This document shows, piece after piece, positions 35,036 to 43,627 of a stretch of 64,000 nt of DNA. Made by a program: the position numbers and the translations under genes. Below the pieces are notes generated by a model, which worked only from the letters and a program-made list of their open reading frames with translations, was not told the origin of the DNA and did not search any database. Numbering within the stretch: position 1 is the stretch's first letter; each line of letters starts with the position of its first letter. Location: NCBI GenBank assembly GCA_015485155.1, contig WFUF01000019.1, positions 1 through 64,000 of the forward strand, read 5' to 3'. The DNA is from Robiginitomaculum sp. (lineage in GTDB: Bacteria; Pseudomonadota; Alphaproteobacteria; Caulobacterales; Maricaulaceae).

Positions 35036-35818
35036 ATGCAAATCGAAGAACAAATGGCTGCAATTGTTACTGGTGGCGCAAGCGGCCTTGGTGAAGCTAC
35101 GGCCAGACTATTGGCCAAGCAAGGAGCAAAAGTTGCCCTGTTTGATCTTAATGAAGAACGAGGGCAACAAATCGCCAGCGAAATCGGTGGCCATTTTGCC
35201 AAAGTAAATGTTGCCGATGAAGCCAGTCTCGATGCAGGTTTTGCTTCGGCCCGTGCCGCCAATGGTCAGGAACGAATTATGGTCAATTGCGCTGGAATTG
35301 GCTGGGCTGAGAAAACCGCAGGGCGCAAACGTAATACTGGCGAGATTGTCTGTCACAGTGTCGATGGCTTCTCCACAGTTATAAACATCAATCTGGTTGG
35401 CACCTTTATGTGCATGAGCAAATCTGCCGCCGGAATGATGAGCCTGGAACCAGTAGATGGAGAAAGCCGGGGCGTCGTAATCAACACTTCCTCTGTGGCT
35501 GCCGTCGATGGTCAGATCGGACAATTGGCCTATAGTGCTTCAAAAGGCGGCATAGTGGCAATGACACTGCCGGCGGCCCGTGATCTGTCCCGTGAGGGCA
35601 TCCGGGTATTGAGCATTCTGCCGGGATTTTTTGAAACCCCTATTTATGACACTTTGCCACCACATGTAAGAACCGCTTTGGAAGCCCATACCGTATTTCC
35701 AGCCCGGTTTGGCCGTGCGGAAGAATATGGCAATTTTGTTCTATCGCTGATTTCCAATGATTACATCAATGGCGAACACATACGTCTGGACGCTGCCGCC
35801 CGCATGCCACCGCGCTAA
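35036..35818 (+). CDS. Short-chain dehydrogenase, HSD17B10-like (3-hydroxyacyl-CoA dehydrogenase type 2)
   Basis: 260 residues. Rossmann motif VTGGASGLGEATARLL, then NVADEAS, NCAGIG, the catalytic serine in VVINTSSVAAVDGQIGQLAYSASKGG with YxxxK (YSASK). The loop AGRKRNTGEIVCHSVDGFSTVININLVGTFMCM and the tail EHIRLDAAARMPPR are characteristic of the type 2 hydroxyacyl-CoA dehydrogenase branch acting in fatty acid or branched-chain oxidation. AAGGG lies upstream of the ATG. Its stop is followed immediately by hairpin repeat copy C. Confidence 0.88.
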   Translation: MQIEEQMAAIVTGGASGLGEATARLLAKQGAKVALFDLNEERGQQIASEIGGHFAKVNVADEASLDAGFASARAANGQERIMVNCAGIGWAEKTAGRKRNTGEIVCHSVDGFSTVININLVGTFMCMSKSAAGMMSLEPVDGESRGVVINTSSVAAVDGQIGQLAYSASKGGIVAMTLPAARDLSREGIRVLSILPGFFETPIYDTLPPHVRTALEAHTVFPARFGRAEEYGNFVLSLISNDYINGEHIRLDAAARMPPR

Positions 35819-35990
35819 AGAGCATTTTTAGCAAAAGTGGTAACCGGTTTTGCGACCAAAAATGCGGTAAACAAAGAGTCTGCATTTTTAGCAAAAGTGG
35901 GAAGCTCTTGCTTGCGCTACCGCCTAGCGGCTATTTTAAGCGCGGGTTTTGCGACCAAAAATGCGACAGGTAAAGATTTAGCGCAAATTC
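35819..35990 (+). repeat. composite hairpin repeat, copy C
   Basis: Starts directly after the SDR stop codon: GCATTTTTAGCAAAAGTGG ... GGTTTTGCGACCAAAAATGC hairpin unit, a second partial GCATTTTTAGCAAAAGTGGG, the TACCGCCTAGCGGCTA element and a final GGTTTTGCGACCAAAAATGCG half unit. The order matches copies A and B read downstream of their genes. The remaining bases to 36206 hold the rpoH promoter region (TATAAT at 36159-36164, no convincing -35) and no gene. Confidence 0.88.
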
Positions 35991-36206
35991 TAAGTTCATT
36001 TTGAACCGAAGATGCTATATATCTTATAGCCTCTTGCCAAACAGAATTGCGCAGAATAACAGACCCTGATCGCAGACTCCGTGATGACAAACGCTGGCTT
36101 ATTGGATATTTTATTTGTGTGAACCCTTTTTACTGTCACAAAAAAGCCTATCTGTTCTTATAATGCTGAGCCGGAACAAGGCTGCCATAACAGGCAGGAG
36201 GATAAA

Positions 36207-37109
36207 ATGACCGATAAATTACCTGTAGCACTTACTCCAGAGGCCTCTCTTTCAAGGTATTTAACGGAAATTCGTAAATTCCCAATGCTGGAAAAGGACG
36301 AGGAGTTTATGCTGGCCCGGCGCTGGCGTGATCATGCTGATGGTGATGCTGCCCATAAGATGGTTACGTCACATTTGCGGCTTGTTGCCAAGATTGCCAT
36401 GGGCTATCGTGGATATGGCCTGCCAATTGGTGAGGTAATCTCCGAAGGAAATGTTGGCTTGATGCAGGCGGTCAAAAAGTTCGAGCCTGAAAAGGGCTTT
36501 CGCCTTGCAACTTATGCAATGTGGTGGATTAGAGCCAGTATTCAGGAATATATTTTGCGTTCATGGTCTTTGGTCAAAATGGGCACAACAGCAGCACAAA
36601 AAAAGCTGTTTTTTAATCTGCGTCGTCTAAAGGGGCAGATGAAGGCTATAGATGAGGGTGATTTGCGGCCAGAGCAAATTGAAGAAATTGCAACCAGGCT
36701 TGGTGTTACCAATTCCGAAGTTGTTTCCATGAATGGACGCATGTCTGGCCCTGATGCCAGCTTAAACGCCCCCATTCGCTCGCAGGATGGTGAAAGCGGC
36801 CAGTGGCAGGATTGGCTGGAAGATGAAGCTCAGGTAGATCAGGAAACCCGGATAGCAGAGTCAGATGAATTTTCATCACGCATGGAACTGTTACAAGTGG
36901 CCATGGAAGAGTTAAACGAGCGCGAGCAGGATATTATCCGCCAGCGTAAACTTTCTGATGAACCAAAAACCCTGGAAGAATTGGCGCAGGTTTATAATGT
37001 CAGCCGCGAACGTATCCGCCAGATTGAGGTTAGAGCATTTGAGAAACTGCAAGCGGCCATGTTAGCTGCGGTTGCAGAGCAAAAAGATGCCGGGATCATA
37101 GCGCATTAA
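36207..37109 (+). CDS. rpoH: RNA polymerase heat-shock sigma factor (sigma-32)
   Basis: 300 residues. Region 2 (LRLVAKIAMGYRGYGLPIGEVISEGNVGLMQAVKKFEPEKGFRLATYAMWWIRASIQEYILRSWSLVKMGTTAAQKKLFFNLRRLK) includes the RpoH box QKKLFFNLRR, specific for sigma-32. Region 4 ends EELAQVYNVSRERIRQIEVRAFEKLQ. It directs heat-shock genes, with stability normally set by DnaK and FtsH. AGGAGG precedes the ATG. The long leader upstream (over 200 bases) may hold an RNA thermometer, not evident by eye. Confidence 0.96.
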   Translation: MTDKLPVALTPEASLSRYLTEIRKFPMLEKDEEFMLARRWRDHADGDAAHKMVTSHLRLVAKIAMGYRGYGLPIGEVISEGNVGLMQAVKKFEPEKGFRLATYAMWWIRASIQEYILRSWSLVKMGTTAAQKKLFFNLRRLKGQMKAIDEGDLRPEQIEEIATRLGVTNSEVVSMNGRMSGPDASLNAPIRSQDGESGQWQDWLEDEAQVDQETRIAESDEFSSRMELLQVAMEELNEREQDIIRQRKLSDEPKTLEELAQVYNVSRERIRQIEVRAFEKLQAAMLAAVAEQKDAGIIAH

Positions 37110-37134
37110 GGCCCTAAAGCCTGGTGGCTAGAAG

Positions 37135-37551
37135 CTAATCGAGATAAAGCGCTTCTATGATTGGACAATCAGGGGTGTCACCGCCAGCACATTCTTTGGA
37201 TATTGCTTTTAAGGTGCGTTCCAGCTTCTTAAGGTCTGCAATTTTATTGGTTACGCTGTGCAAGTATTTTTGGGTCAAAGCATAAACTTCGCCGCAGGTA
37301 TAACCATCAGAGTCAACCATTGATAATAGTTTGCGCAATTCTTCTATGGAAAACCCCAATTCCCGGCAGCGCAAAATAAATCGCAGTCTTTCCTGATCGC
37401 TTTGGCTATATAAGCGATGGCCACTTGGTGTGCGCATTGGCTGTGGCATAATGCCAATATTTTCATAATATCTGATGGTTTCCAGATTACACTTTAGCTT
37501 TTTGGCCAGCGTCCCGCGTTTTAACGGTTCGCCCGAATGTGTTTTTTTCAT
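37135..37551 (-). CDS. merR: Mercury-responsive regulator MerR
   Basis: 138 residues from the ATG at 37551 (AAGGG 6 bases upstream). The winged-helix part KRGTLAKKLKCNLETIRYYENIGIMPQPMRTPSGHRLY is MerR-type. The mercury ligands are in place: Cys of CGEVYAL at the start of the dimerisation helix and the pair in KECAGGDTPDCPIIEAL, as in Tn501 MerR. It represses and, with Hg(II), activates the divergent merTPA promoter. Upstream codons up to 37626 were excluded as they overlap the operator. Confidence 0.94.
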   Translation of the reverse strand: MKKTHSGEPLKRGTLAKKLKCNLETIRYYENIGIMPQPMRTPSGHRLYSQSDQERLRFILRCRELGFSIEELRKLLSMVDSDGYTCGEVYALTQKYLHSVTNKIADLKKLERTLKAISKECAGGDTPDCPIIEALYLD

Positions 37552-37559
37552 GTTTGCCC

Positions 37560-37590
37560 TTGATCCTGTAGTTGCTACAGAGTGTATGTT
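37560..37590 (+). promoter_or_regulatory. merTPA promoter and MerR operator
   Basis: -35 TTGATC (37560-37565), spacer of exactly 19 bases (37566-37584), -10 TATGTT (37585-37590). The spacer contains the dyad CTGTAG-TTG-CTACAG. An overlong 19-bp spacer with a centred dyad is the hallmark of MerR-activated promoters. The merR ribosome-binding site overlaps the -35 on the other strand. Confidence 0.85.
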
Positions 37591-37684
37591 GCAGTCAGTT
37601 TGGCCAAAAGTACAAGAAAAAACCACAGGTATTTAGTCTTTTAAGTGCAAACAGGATCATTATTAAGCAAAGGTTTTTAAGCAA

Positions 37685-38080
37685 ATGGACGCGCAAAAAG
37701 ATGAACCACAAGTAAGCAAAGCCGCTCCGTTAAAAAGCACCGGTGGGGTTTTCGCATCTGGCGGAGTATTGGGCGCGATTTTATCCTCGGCGTGCTGTAT
37801 AATACCTTTATTGTTGATAAGTGCCGGCGTTTCAGGTGCCTGGATTGGCAGTTTGACGGCGCTGGAGCAATATAAACCTGTATTTATTGCTATATCTGTT
37901 TTGTTTATTGGTGCCGGGTTTTGGCAGGTATATTTCAAAAAGCCTGAGCCTTGTGATGCTGAGGATGGATATTGCGCCAGTCCCGCAGCTTCGCTGATTA
38001 CCAGGGCCGCGCTTTGGCTGGCAACAATTGTGGTTTTACTGGCCCTTACTATTAATTACTGGGCACCGTTATTTTACTAG
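37685..38080 (+). CDS. merT: Mercuric ion transporter MerT
   Basis: 131 residues. Three hydrophobic helices, a vicinal cysteine pair in the first (SSACCIIPL, Cys37-Cys38) and a second cysteine pair in the loop (PCDAEDGYC) match MerT, which imports Hg(II) delivered by MerP to cytoplasmic MerA. The N-terminus is longer and more polar than Tn21 MerT. First gene after the MerR-controlled promoter. Confidence 0.93.
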   Translation: MDAQKDEPQVSKAAPLKSTGGVFASGGVLGAILSSACCIIPLLLISAGVSGAWIGSLTALEQYKPVFIAISVLFIGAGFWQVYFKKPEPCDAEDGYCASPAASLITRAALWLATIVVLLALTINYWAPLFY

Positions 38081-38123
38081 GAGCCTGTTCTTAAGGCGGG
38101 CGAACTTAAAAAGGAGATATCTC

Positions 38124-38459
38124 ATGAAAAAATACATATTTGGCGTTATTGCCACGCTGGCTCTAATACCTGCTATCGCTATAAGCAACGGGCATATACT
38201 GGCATCAGCACAGGCAAAGCCTGCCAGCGCTGCCGCGCAACAGGTAACAGCCAGCTTTAGCATTGAAAACATGACATGTGCTTCTTGTCCGATTTCGGTG
38301 CGTACTGCCATGAAGCGTGTGGATGGGGTAAATTCCGTAGAAATTGACTATGAAAGCAAGATGGCAACGGTTGTATTTGATCCGGCTAAAACCAATACCG
38401 GACAGATCGCTGAAGCCTCTACCAAGGTAGGTTATCCAGCCACTGAAATTAAAGAATAG
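38124..38459 (+). CDS. merP: Periplasmic mercury-binding protein MerP
   Basis: 111 residues from the ATG at 38124 (AAAGGAG upstream; earlier in-frame codons fall inside merT). A signal peptide ends about ILASAQA. The HMA domain has MTCASCPISVRTAM (Cys52, Cys55) and the expected ferredoxin-like length. It captures Hg(II) and passes it to MerT. 43 bases after merT and 8 before merA. Confidence 0.94.
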   Translation: MKKYIFGVIATLALIPAIAISNGHILASAQAKPASAAAQQVTASFSIENMTCASCPISVRTAMKRVDGVNSVEIDYESKMATVVFDPAKTNTGQIAEASTKVGYPATEIKE

Positions 38460-38467
38460 GCGCAATT

Positions 38468-39892
38468 ATGACCGTAATACCCTCCTCTAACCGGGTTAGG
38501 GGCGTCTATGATCTGGCGGTAATCGGTGCCGGTTCTGCCGGGTTTTCTGCTGCAATCACCGCAGCAGAACAAGGGGCAAGGGTGGCTCTTATTGGCCATG
38601 GCACAATTGGTGGCACTTGCGTTAATGTCGGATGTGTGCCGTCTAAAACCATGATCCGTGCGGCTGAAACCTTGTATCAGGCCAATGCCGCGAGCCGGTT
38701 TAGTGGGATTGCGGGTCAGGCAAAAATAACCGATTGGGATAAATTGATTGCGGCCAAGAATAATCTGGTTACCGATTTGCGGCAAAAGAAGTATATTGAT
38801 CTGCTGCCTGAATATGAAAGCATTACCTATATTCAAGGCTGGGCAAAGCTGTGTGAAGGCGGGGTGATGGTGGATGGGGATTTTCTGCAATCTTCTAAAA
38901 CTATCATTGCCACGGGGTCTTCTTCCATGGTTCCGCCGATTGTCGGCATAGATGATGTTGCCCACCTCGACAGCACCATGGCGCTTGAGCTGGATGCTCT
39001 TCCCAAATCCCTGTTAATTATCGGTGGCGGAGTAATTGGATGTGAGCTTGGCCAAATGTTTGCCCGCTGCGGGGTAAAGGTAACTATCTGTTGTCGTAAT
39101 CGATTATTGCCTTCTATGGAAAAGGAAATAAGTGCAGGCCTGCAATCGGTATTGGAAGAGGAAGGGATCAGTGTTTACGTTGGCCTTGATTATCAAGAAA
39201 TAGAGCAGAACCAAACCGGCATTACACTGATCGGTAAAAGCAATTCCAGGCAGCACCAGATACGGGCCGAGAAACTGCTTCTTGCAACAGGGCGCAGAGC
39301 CAATACAGAGAGCATGGCCTTGGAGGAAAATGGTGTTGAGGTTTTGGAAAATGGCGGCATTAAAATAGATGAGTATATGCGATCTACCAATCCTGACATC
39401 TATGCTGCCGGCGATGTAACCGGAACAGACATGTTTGTTTATATGGCGGCCTATGGCGCAAAACTTGCGGCAAGGAACGCAATGGGCAAAGCGGAAGTTT
39501 ACGATAATTCTGCTATGGCGCAAATTGTGTTTACTGATCCGCAGATAGCTATGGTCGGCCTTGGTGAACTGGCAGCCAGACAACAAGGATATGAGGTTAA
39601 AACCTCAATAATCGGGCTGGATAACGTGCCCCGTGCATTGGCGGCCCGTGACACAAGAGGGTTAATAAAGCTGGTTGTTGATAGCAAAACTGACATTTTG
39701 CTGGGCGCACATATTATGGCACCTGAAGGCGCGGACAGTATTCAGACCGCCGCCCTGGCGATCAAGCATGGCATGACCAGTGCTGAACTGGGTGCAACTA
39801 TATTTCCCTATTTAACCACGGTAGAGGGCTTAAAACTTGCGGCACAGGGTTTTGGCAAGGATGTGGACAAGCTTTCCTGCTGTGCCGGTTAG
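38468..39892 (+). CDS. merA: Mercuric reductase MerA
   Basis: 474 residues. It reduces Hg(II) to Hg(0) with NADPH. FAD-binding GAGSAGFSAAI, redox-active GTCVNVGCVPSK (Cys51, Cys56), NADPH motif GGGVIGCELGQMF, and FAD-binding YAAGDVTGTDMFVYMAAYGAKLAA. The C-terminal vicinal cysteines KLSCCAG (Cys471, Cys472) that bind mercury are present. It lacks the N-terminal HMA domain of Tn501 MerA, a common short form. Last gene of the merTPA operon. Confidence 0.96.
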   Translation: MTVIPSSNRVRGVYDLAVIGAGSAGFSAAITAAEQGARVALIGHGTIGGTCVNVGCVPSKTMIRAAETLYQANAASRFSGIAGQAKITDWDKLIAAKNNLVTDLRQKKYIDLLPEYESITYIQGWAKLCEGGVMVDGDFLQSSKTIIATGSSSMVPPIVGIDDVAHLDSTMALELDALPKSLLIIGGGVIGCELGQMFARCGVKVTICCRNRLLPSMEKEISAGLQSVLEEEGISVYVGLDYQEIEQNQTGITLIGKSNSRQHQIRAEKLLLATGRRANTESMALEENGVEVLENGGIKIDEYMRSTNPDIYAAGDVTGTDMFVYMAAYGAKLAARNAMGKAEVYDNSAMAQIVFTDPQIAMVGLGELAARQQGYEVKTSIIGLDNVPRALAARDTRGLIKLVVDSKTDILLGAHIMAPEGADSIQTAALAIKHGMTSAELGATIFPYLTTVEGLKLAAQGFGKDVDKLSCCAG

Positions 39893-39929
39893 AATCAAAA
39901 CCTGAAACTTTGTATTCGCAATACTCAAT

Positions 39930-40075
39930 CACACGTCCCGTCACTCCGGCGAAGGCCCGAGTCCAGTCTTGCGCTTAGCAATTGTAAACGATAAGGCATT
40001 AAAGAGTCCTCAAGTAGCCGCTAGGCGATAGGACATTAAAAAACCTTCCCACTTTTACTAAAAGTGCTACGTCTC
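39930..40075 (+). repeat. Two repeat types: CCGGCGAAGGCCC motif and partial composite repeat D
   Basis: At about 39933-39966 is CGTCACTCCGGCGAAGGCCCGAG with a short inverted repeat, resembling the widespread CGTCATTCC-type REP of proteobacteria. At 40010-40075 are TCCTCAAGTAGCCGCTAGGCG and a diverged CCCACTTTTACTAAAAGTGC, the same composite family as copies A-C but opposite to the gene layout seen there. No gene lies between 39893 and 40093. Confidence 0.75.
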
Positions 40076-40093
40076 GCATTATCAGGAGTCAAC

Positions 40094-40744
40094 ATGGAAA
40101 AAGAGTTTACACCGGCATTGGGTTTTGCGGCACTTAGCCCATTATATGACTGGGCGATTTTAAGACTTACCCGTGAACATATCTGGCGTCACGAGTTTGT
40201 GAACCAGATATCAGCGCAGCCATCAGACAGTATTATAGATGTGGGTTCAGGCACAGGCTCCTTGGCTGTGGATTTGCTGCAAAGATCACCAAAAACCAGT
40301 TATATCGGGATTGATCCCGATGCCGATATTGTCAAAAGAGCCCAAATAAAAGCAGACAAAGCTGAAATTTGCGCACAGTTTGAAACCGGGTTCTTTTCTG
40401 CTGATTTACTTGCGAATAAATCAGTGAACAAAATTATTTCCAGTCTGGTTTTTCATCAGGTTCCATTAGATGAAAAACAACGTATTATTGATCTTGCTTA
40501 TGAAAAGCTCCCAAAAAATGGTGAAATTCATATTGCCGATTATGGTCTGCAAAAATCCCTGTTGATGAAATTCTTGTTCCGAATAACGGTGCAGTTGATT
40601 GACGGGGTGCGCGATACCACGCCAAATGCCCAGGGAATTTTGCCGGTTTTACTTGCCAAGGCCGGTTTTATGGATATCAGGGAAACTCGCAGAATCCCCA
40701 CCCTTACCGGAACCATCTGTATGTATATGGCGCGCAAGCCATAA
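40094..40744 (+). CDS. Class I SAM-dependent methyltransferase
   Basis: 216 residues from the ATG at 40094 (AGGAG 6 bases upstream). SAM motif I DVGSGTGSLAVDLL, acidic YIGIDPDADIVKRAQ, then ISSLVFHQVPLDEKQRIIDLAYEKLPKNGEIHIADYGL and a helical stretch (LLMKFLFRITVQLIDGV) of the UbiE/COQ5-like fold. The substrate is unknown. It follows merA by 200 bases with repeats between, so a role with mercury is possible but unproven. Confidence 0.85.
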   Translation: MEKEFTPALGFAALSPLYDWAILRLTREHIWRHEFVNQISAQPSDSIIDVGSGTGSLAVDLLQRSPKTSYIGIDPDADIVKRAQIKADKAEICAQFETGFFSADLLANKSVNKIISSLVFHQVPLDEKQRIIDLAYEKLPKNGEIHIADYGLQKSLLMKFLFRITVQLIDGVRDTTPNAQGILPVLLAKAGFMDIRETRRIPTLTGTICMYMARKP

Positions 40745-40844
40745 CTATGCCTGGTTCATAACTGCTTCATATGTTTCTGCTGGTTGCGGCGTTGGCCTTG
40801 TACCTTTACAAGCAATGGTGAAGTTAAACAGATGAGACAAGGCC

Positions 40845-41459
40845 ATGAGCATAACTCTGCACAAAAATGACCTGCCGGCGGGGATAGAATTTACCAATGG
40901 CGTGGCCATAGACACTGAAACCATGGGCTTAAGTCTGCAACGGGATAAGCTTTGCATAGTGCAATTATCAGCTGGTGACGGCGATGCCCATCTGGTGCAA
41001 TTGGATCGTGACACCTATGATTGCCCGAATTTAAAGACATTGCTTGCTGATAATTCAATTGTAAAGATCCTGCATTTTGCAAGGTTTGATGTAGCCATGG
41101 TGCAAAAATATCTTGGTGTGATGATGGCGCCTATTTATTGCACCAAAATTGCTTCAAAACTGGTGCGCACCTACACAGACCGACACGGGTTAAAGGATCT
41201 GGTACGCGAACTTGCAGGACGCGAATTATCAAAACAGCAGCAAAGTTCTGATTGGGGGGCTATGGAACTTTCGACAGCTCAACAAAACTATGCCGCGTCA
41301 GACGTGTTGTTTTTGCACGAATTACGGGACAGGCTGGACGAAATGCTAGCCAGAGAAGGAAGATTAGAGCTGGCGCAAGCATGTTTTGATTTTCTTCCGG
41401 TTCGCGCCATGCTTGATCTGGCTGGATGGGCGGATATAGATATTTTTGCTCACCGCTGA
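40845..41459 (+). CDS. rnd: Ribonuclease D-like 3'-5' exonuclease
   Basis: 204 residues. The DEDD exonuclease residues are visible: AIDTETMGL (Exo I), KILHFARFDVAMV (Exo II) and NYAASDVLFLHEL (Exo III). The C-terminal HRDC domain of E. coli RNase D is missing, so it is the short form common in alphaproteobacteria, trimming tRNA 3' ends. It precedes the LPS-transport genes by about 120 bases, as in other alphaproteobacteria. Confidence 0.92.
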   Translation: MSITLHKNDLPAGIEFTNGVAIDTETMGLSLQRDKLCIVQLSAGDGDAHLVQLDRDTYDCPNLKTLLADNSIVKILHFARFDVAMVQKYLGVMMAPIYCTKIASKLVRTYTDRHGLKDLVRELAGRELSKQQQSSDWGAMELSTAQQNYAASDVLFLHELRDRLDEMLAREGRLELAQACFDFLPVRAMLDLAGWADIDIFAHR

Positions 41460-41579
41460 TCTGATTTAATTTATAGATACTTATTTTCGTCATGATTTAG
41501 CCGCAACCATGGGCTTATAATGGTTCTTCTGGCAAAATCTTTCCTATATGGTAAGAGTATTTGAATCACAAAGGTGCTT

Positions 41580-42254
41580 ATGAGTATGGATACGGCATTG
41601 CAGGTAAATACAGCTTCAAATGGCTGGGAACCTTCCAGGCGCTTAACCCTGACTTCGGCCCGTCGGCGCTCAGTTGTGGTCAGGATATTACGTGTAACTT
41701 TCGTGTCTGCTGCATTGAGCATTGTCGGCCTTGTTGCCAGCTATGTAATATATTATACCAAAAACCCAGAACCAGAGCCCCCTCTAGCGCAGGTACAGGA
41801 TATTGATCCTGGTAAAATGCTAATAGTAAACCCGGTATATACTGGCCGCGATGAATCCAATGGACAATATGTGGTAAAGGCGGAAACCGCAGCCACCCTG
41901 TCAGAAGAAGAAGCAATTACCGAGTTGGTGCGTCCGCAACTGGGGCGGGGGGATGACCCTAATGTCACTGCTGCCCGCGGCGTCTATGATGACCAGAATA
42001 AAACACTAGAATTATTTGATGAGGTGCAATTGCAAACATCTGGCGGGTTTGTATTTGATACCAGCAAGGCGAAAATTGATATTAAAAAGGATCGGATTGT
42101 TGGCGAGGAAACCGTAGAAGGAACCGGGCCGATGGGTGATATCAAAGCCGACGGTTACGAGATATTAAATGGCGGTGAGCGGGTCGTGTTTCGCGGTCGT
42201 GTCACGACCACAATACCAATGAATAGTAAAAAAAAGGATGATGGTGATGAATAA
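41580..42254 (+). CDS. lptC: LPS export periplasmic protein LptC
   Basis: 224 residues from the ATG at 41580; GTG at 41574 and ATG at 41586 are alternatives. One N-terminal membrane helix (about 36-57) anchors a beta-jellyroll domain with NPVYTGRDESNGQYVVKAETA, VTAARGVYDDQNKTLELFDEVQL and KADGYEILNGGERVVFRG. LptC joins the LptBFG ABC transporter to the LptA bridge. Its 3' end overlaps lptA. Confidence 0.92.
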   Translation: MSMDTALQVNTASNGWEPSRRLTLTSARRRSVVVRILRVTFVSAALSIVGLVASYVIYYTKNPEPEPPLAQVQDIDPGKMLIVNPVYTGRDESNGQYVVKAETAATLSEEEAITELVRPQLGRGDDPNVTAARGVYDDQNKTLELFDEVQLQTSGGFVFDTSKAKIDIKKDRIVGEETVEGTGPMGDIKADGYEILNGGERVVFRGRVTTTIPMNSKKKDDGDE

Positions 42255-42786
42255 CAATTTGATTACTGGACTGTTTGCAGCCTTGTTTTTTCTGTTGCTA
42301 ACAGATGTAGCCAGTGCGCAATTGTCATCATCTGGCGGCCCGGTTGATATTAGTGCCGACGAGTTGGAGGTTATAGACGCAAAAAACATTGCCATATATA
42401 GCGGCCATGTGGACGTTCTTCAGGGTGATTCCAGACTGCAGGCTGATCGTATTGAAGTGCAATTTGCCAAAGGCGAGGCCAGCAGAACTGACGGGGCATT
42501 AAGCGCATCATGGGGAGATATTCAAACAATTACTGCCCTTGGTAATGTGTTTTACACCACTCCTGGTGAAGTGGCACGAGGCGATAAGGCGGTTTATCAG
42601 GTTGTTACAGATACGATTGCCCTTACCGGCGATGTAGTGGTTACTCAAGACGGCAATGTAATACGAAGTAATAAGCTGACCATTCACATCAAAACCGGAG
42701 AAGCCTCTTTTGAAGCTAAAACCAAAGGGCGCAGATCCACGAACAGGGTGCGCTCGGTATTTTTTCCACCAAAAGGTAAAAGCTGA
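42238..42786 (+). CDS. lptA: LPS transport protein LptA
   Basis: 182 residues. A signal peptide ends about TDVASAQ. The OstA-type jellyroll has ISADELEVIDAKNIAIYSGHVDVLQGDSRLQADRIEVQF and ALGNVFYTTPGEVARGDKAVYQVVTDTIALTGDVVVTQDGNVIRSNKLTIHIKTGEA. It bridges the periplasm for LPS. Several start codons (42238, 42241, 42247) are possible. Overlaps lptC by 17 bases. Confidence 0.93.
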   Translation: MMVMNNNLITGLFAALFFLLLTDVASAQLSSSGGPVDISADELEVIDAKNIAIYSGHVDVLQGDSRLQADRIEVQFAKGEASRTDGALSASWGDIQTITALGNVFYTTPGEVARGDKAVYQVVTDTIALTGDVVVTQDGNVIRSNKLTIHIKTGEASFEAKTKGRRSTNRVRSVFFPPKGKS

Positions 42787-42851
42787 CTTGCGGAGCAATC
42801 AGGTTAAATTCATCAGATGAATGACCTTTGGATAAAATGTAAGGCATATTG

Positions 42852-43616
42852 ATGAATCAGTCGATAAGTGTCGAAAGCAACAAGGTTAAAGCCATATCCG
42901 AGGGGCTTGTGGCAAAACAGCTTTGCAAATCTTTTGGCCGAAGAAAAGTGGTCAAGGGGGTGGATATTGCCTTAAAACAAGGCGAAGTCGTGGGGCTGCT
43001 CGGCCCAAATGGCGCTGGAAAAACAACTTGTTTTTATATGATTACCGGGCTGATTAGCGCAAATTCCGGCAAAATACTCCTCGATGAACAAGATATAACC
43101 CGTCTGCCAATGTATCAGCGCGCCCGCCTTGGAGTTGGGTATCTGCCGCAGGAAGCCTCCATTTTCAGAGGTTTAAGCGTAGAGCAAAACGTAATGGGTG
43201 TTGTTGAAATTGTTGAAAAAAACAAGGCTTTACGCAAACAGCGCGTGGATCAATTACTTGATGAGTTGCACATTACACATTTGGCCCAGGCACCTGCCTT
43301 GTCGCTTTCCGGTGGTGAGCGCAGACGTGTTGAAATCGCCAGAGCATTGGCTACACGCCCGGCATTCATTTTGCTGGATGAACCATTTGCCGGTATTGAT
43401 CCTATGGCGATTGCCGATATCCGTGAACTGATAAGATTTTTATCCGGAAGGGGCATTGGAATCCTGATTACGGATCACAATGTAAGAGAAACATTGGAAA
43501 TTGTAGATCGGGCCTCAATTATTTTTGAAGGTGAAGTGCTTTTTGAAGGAAATCCAGACGAGATTTTAACCAATCCCGATGTACGACGGGTGTATCTTGG
43601 TGATGCATTTGGTTAG
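42852..43616 (+). CDS. lptB: LPS export ABC transporter ATP-binding protein LptB
   Basis: 254 residues from the ATG at 42852 (AAGG 8 bases upstream). Walker A GPNGAGKTT, Q-loop, signature LSGGERRRVEIARAL, Walker B FILLDEPFAGIDP, H-loop ITDHNVRETL. It powers LPS extraction together with LptF and LptG, which are elsewhere. The C-terminal EILTNPDVRRVYLGDAFG is typical of LptB. Precedes rpoN by 11 bases. Confidence 0.96.
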   Translation: MNQSISVESNKVKAISEGLVAKQLCKSFGRRKVVKGVDIALKQGEVVGLLGPNGAGKTTCFYMITGLISANSGKILLDEQDITRLPMYQRARLGVGYLPQEASIFRGLSVEQNVMGVVEIVEKNKALRKQRVDQLLDELHITHLAQAPALSLSGGERRRVEIARALATRPAFILLDEPFAGIDPMAIADIRELIRFLSGRGIGILITDHNVRETLEIVDRASIIFEGEVLFEGNPDEILTNPDVRRVYLGDAFG

Positions 43617-43627
43617 GAGTATCTAAA

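Noticed and set aside
35991-36206. RNA thermometer in the rpoH leader
   Set aside because: I looked for a sequestering stem around AGGAGG but found none clear enough; only a TATAAT was noted.
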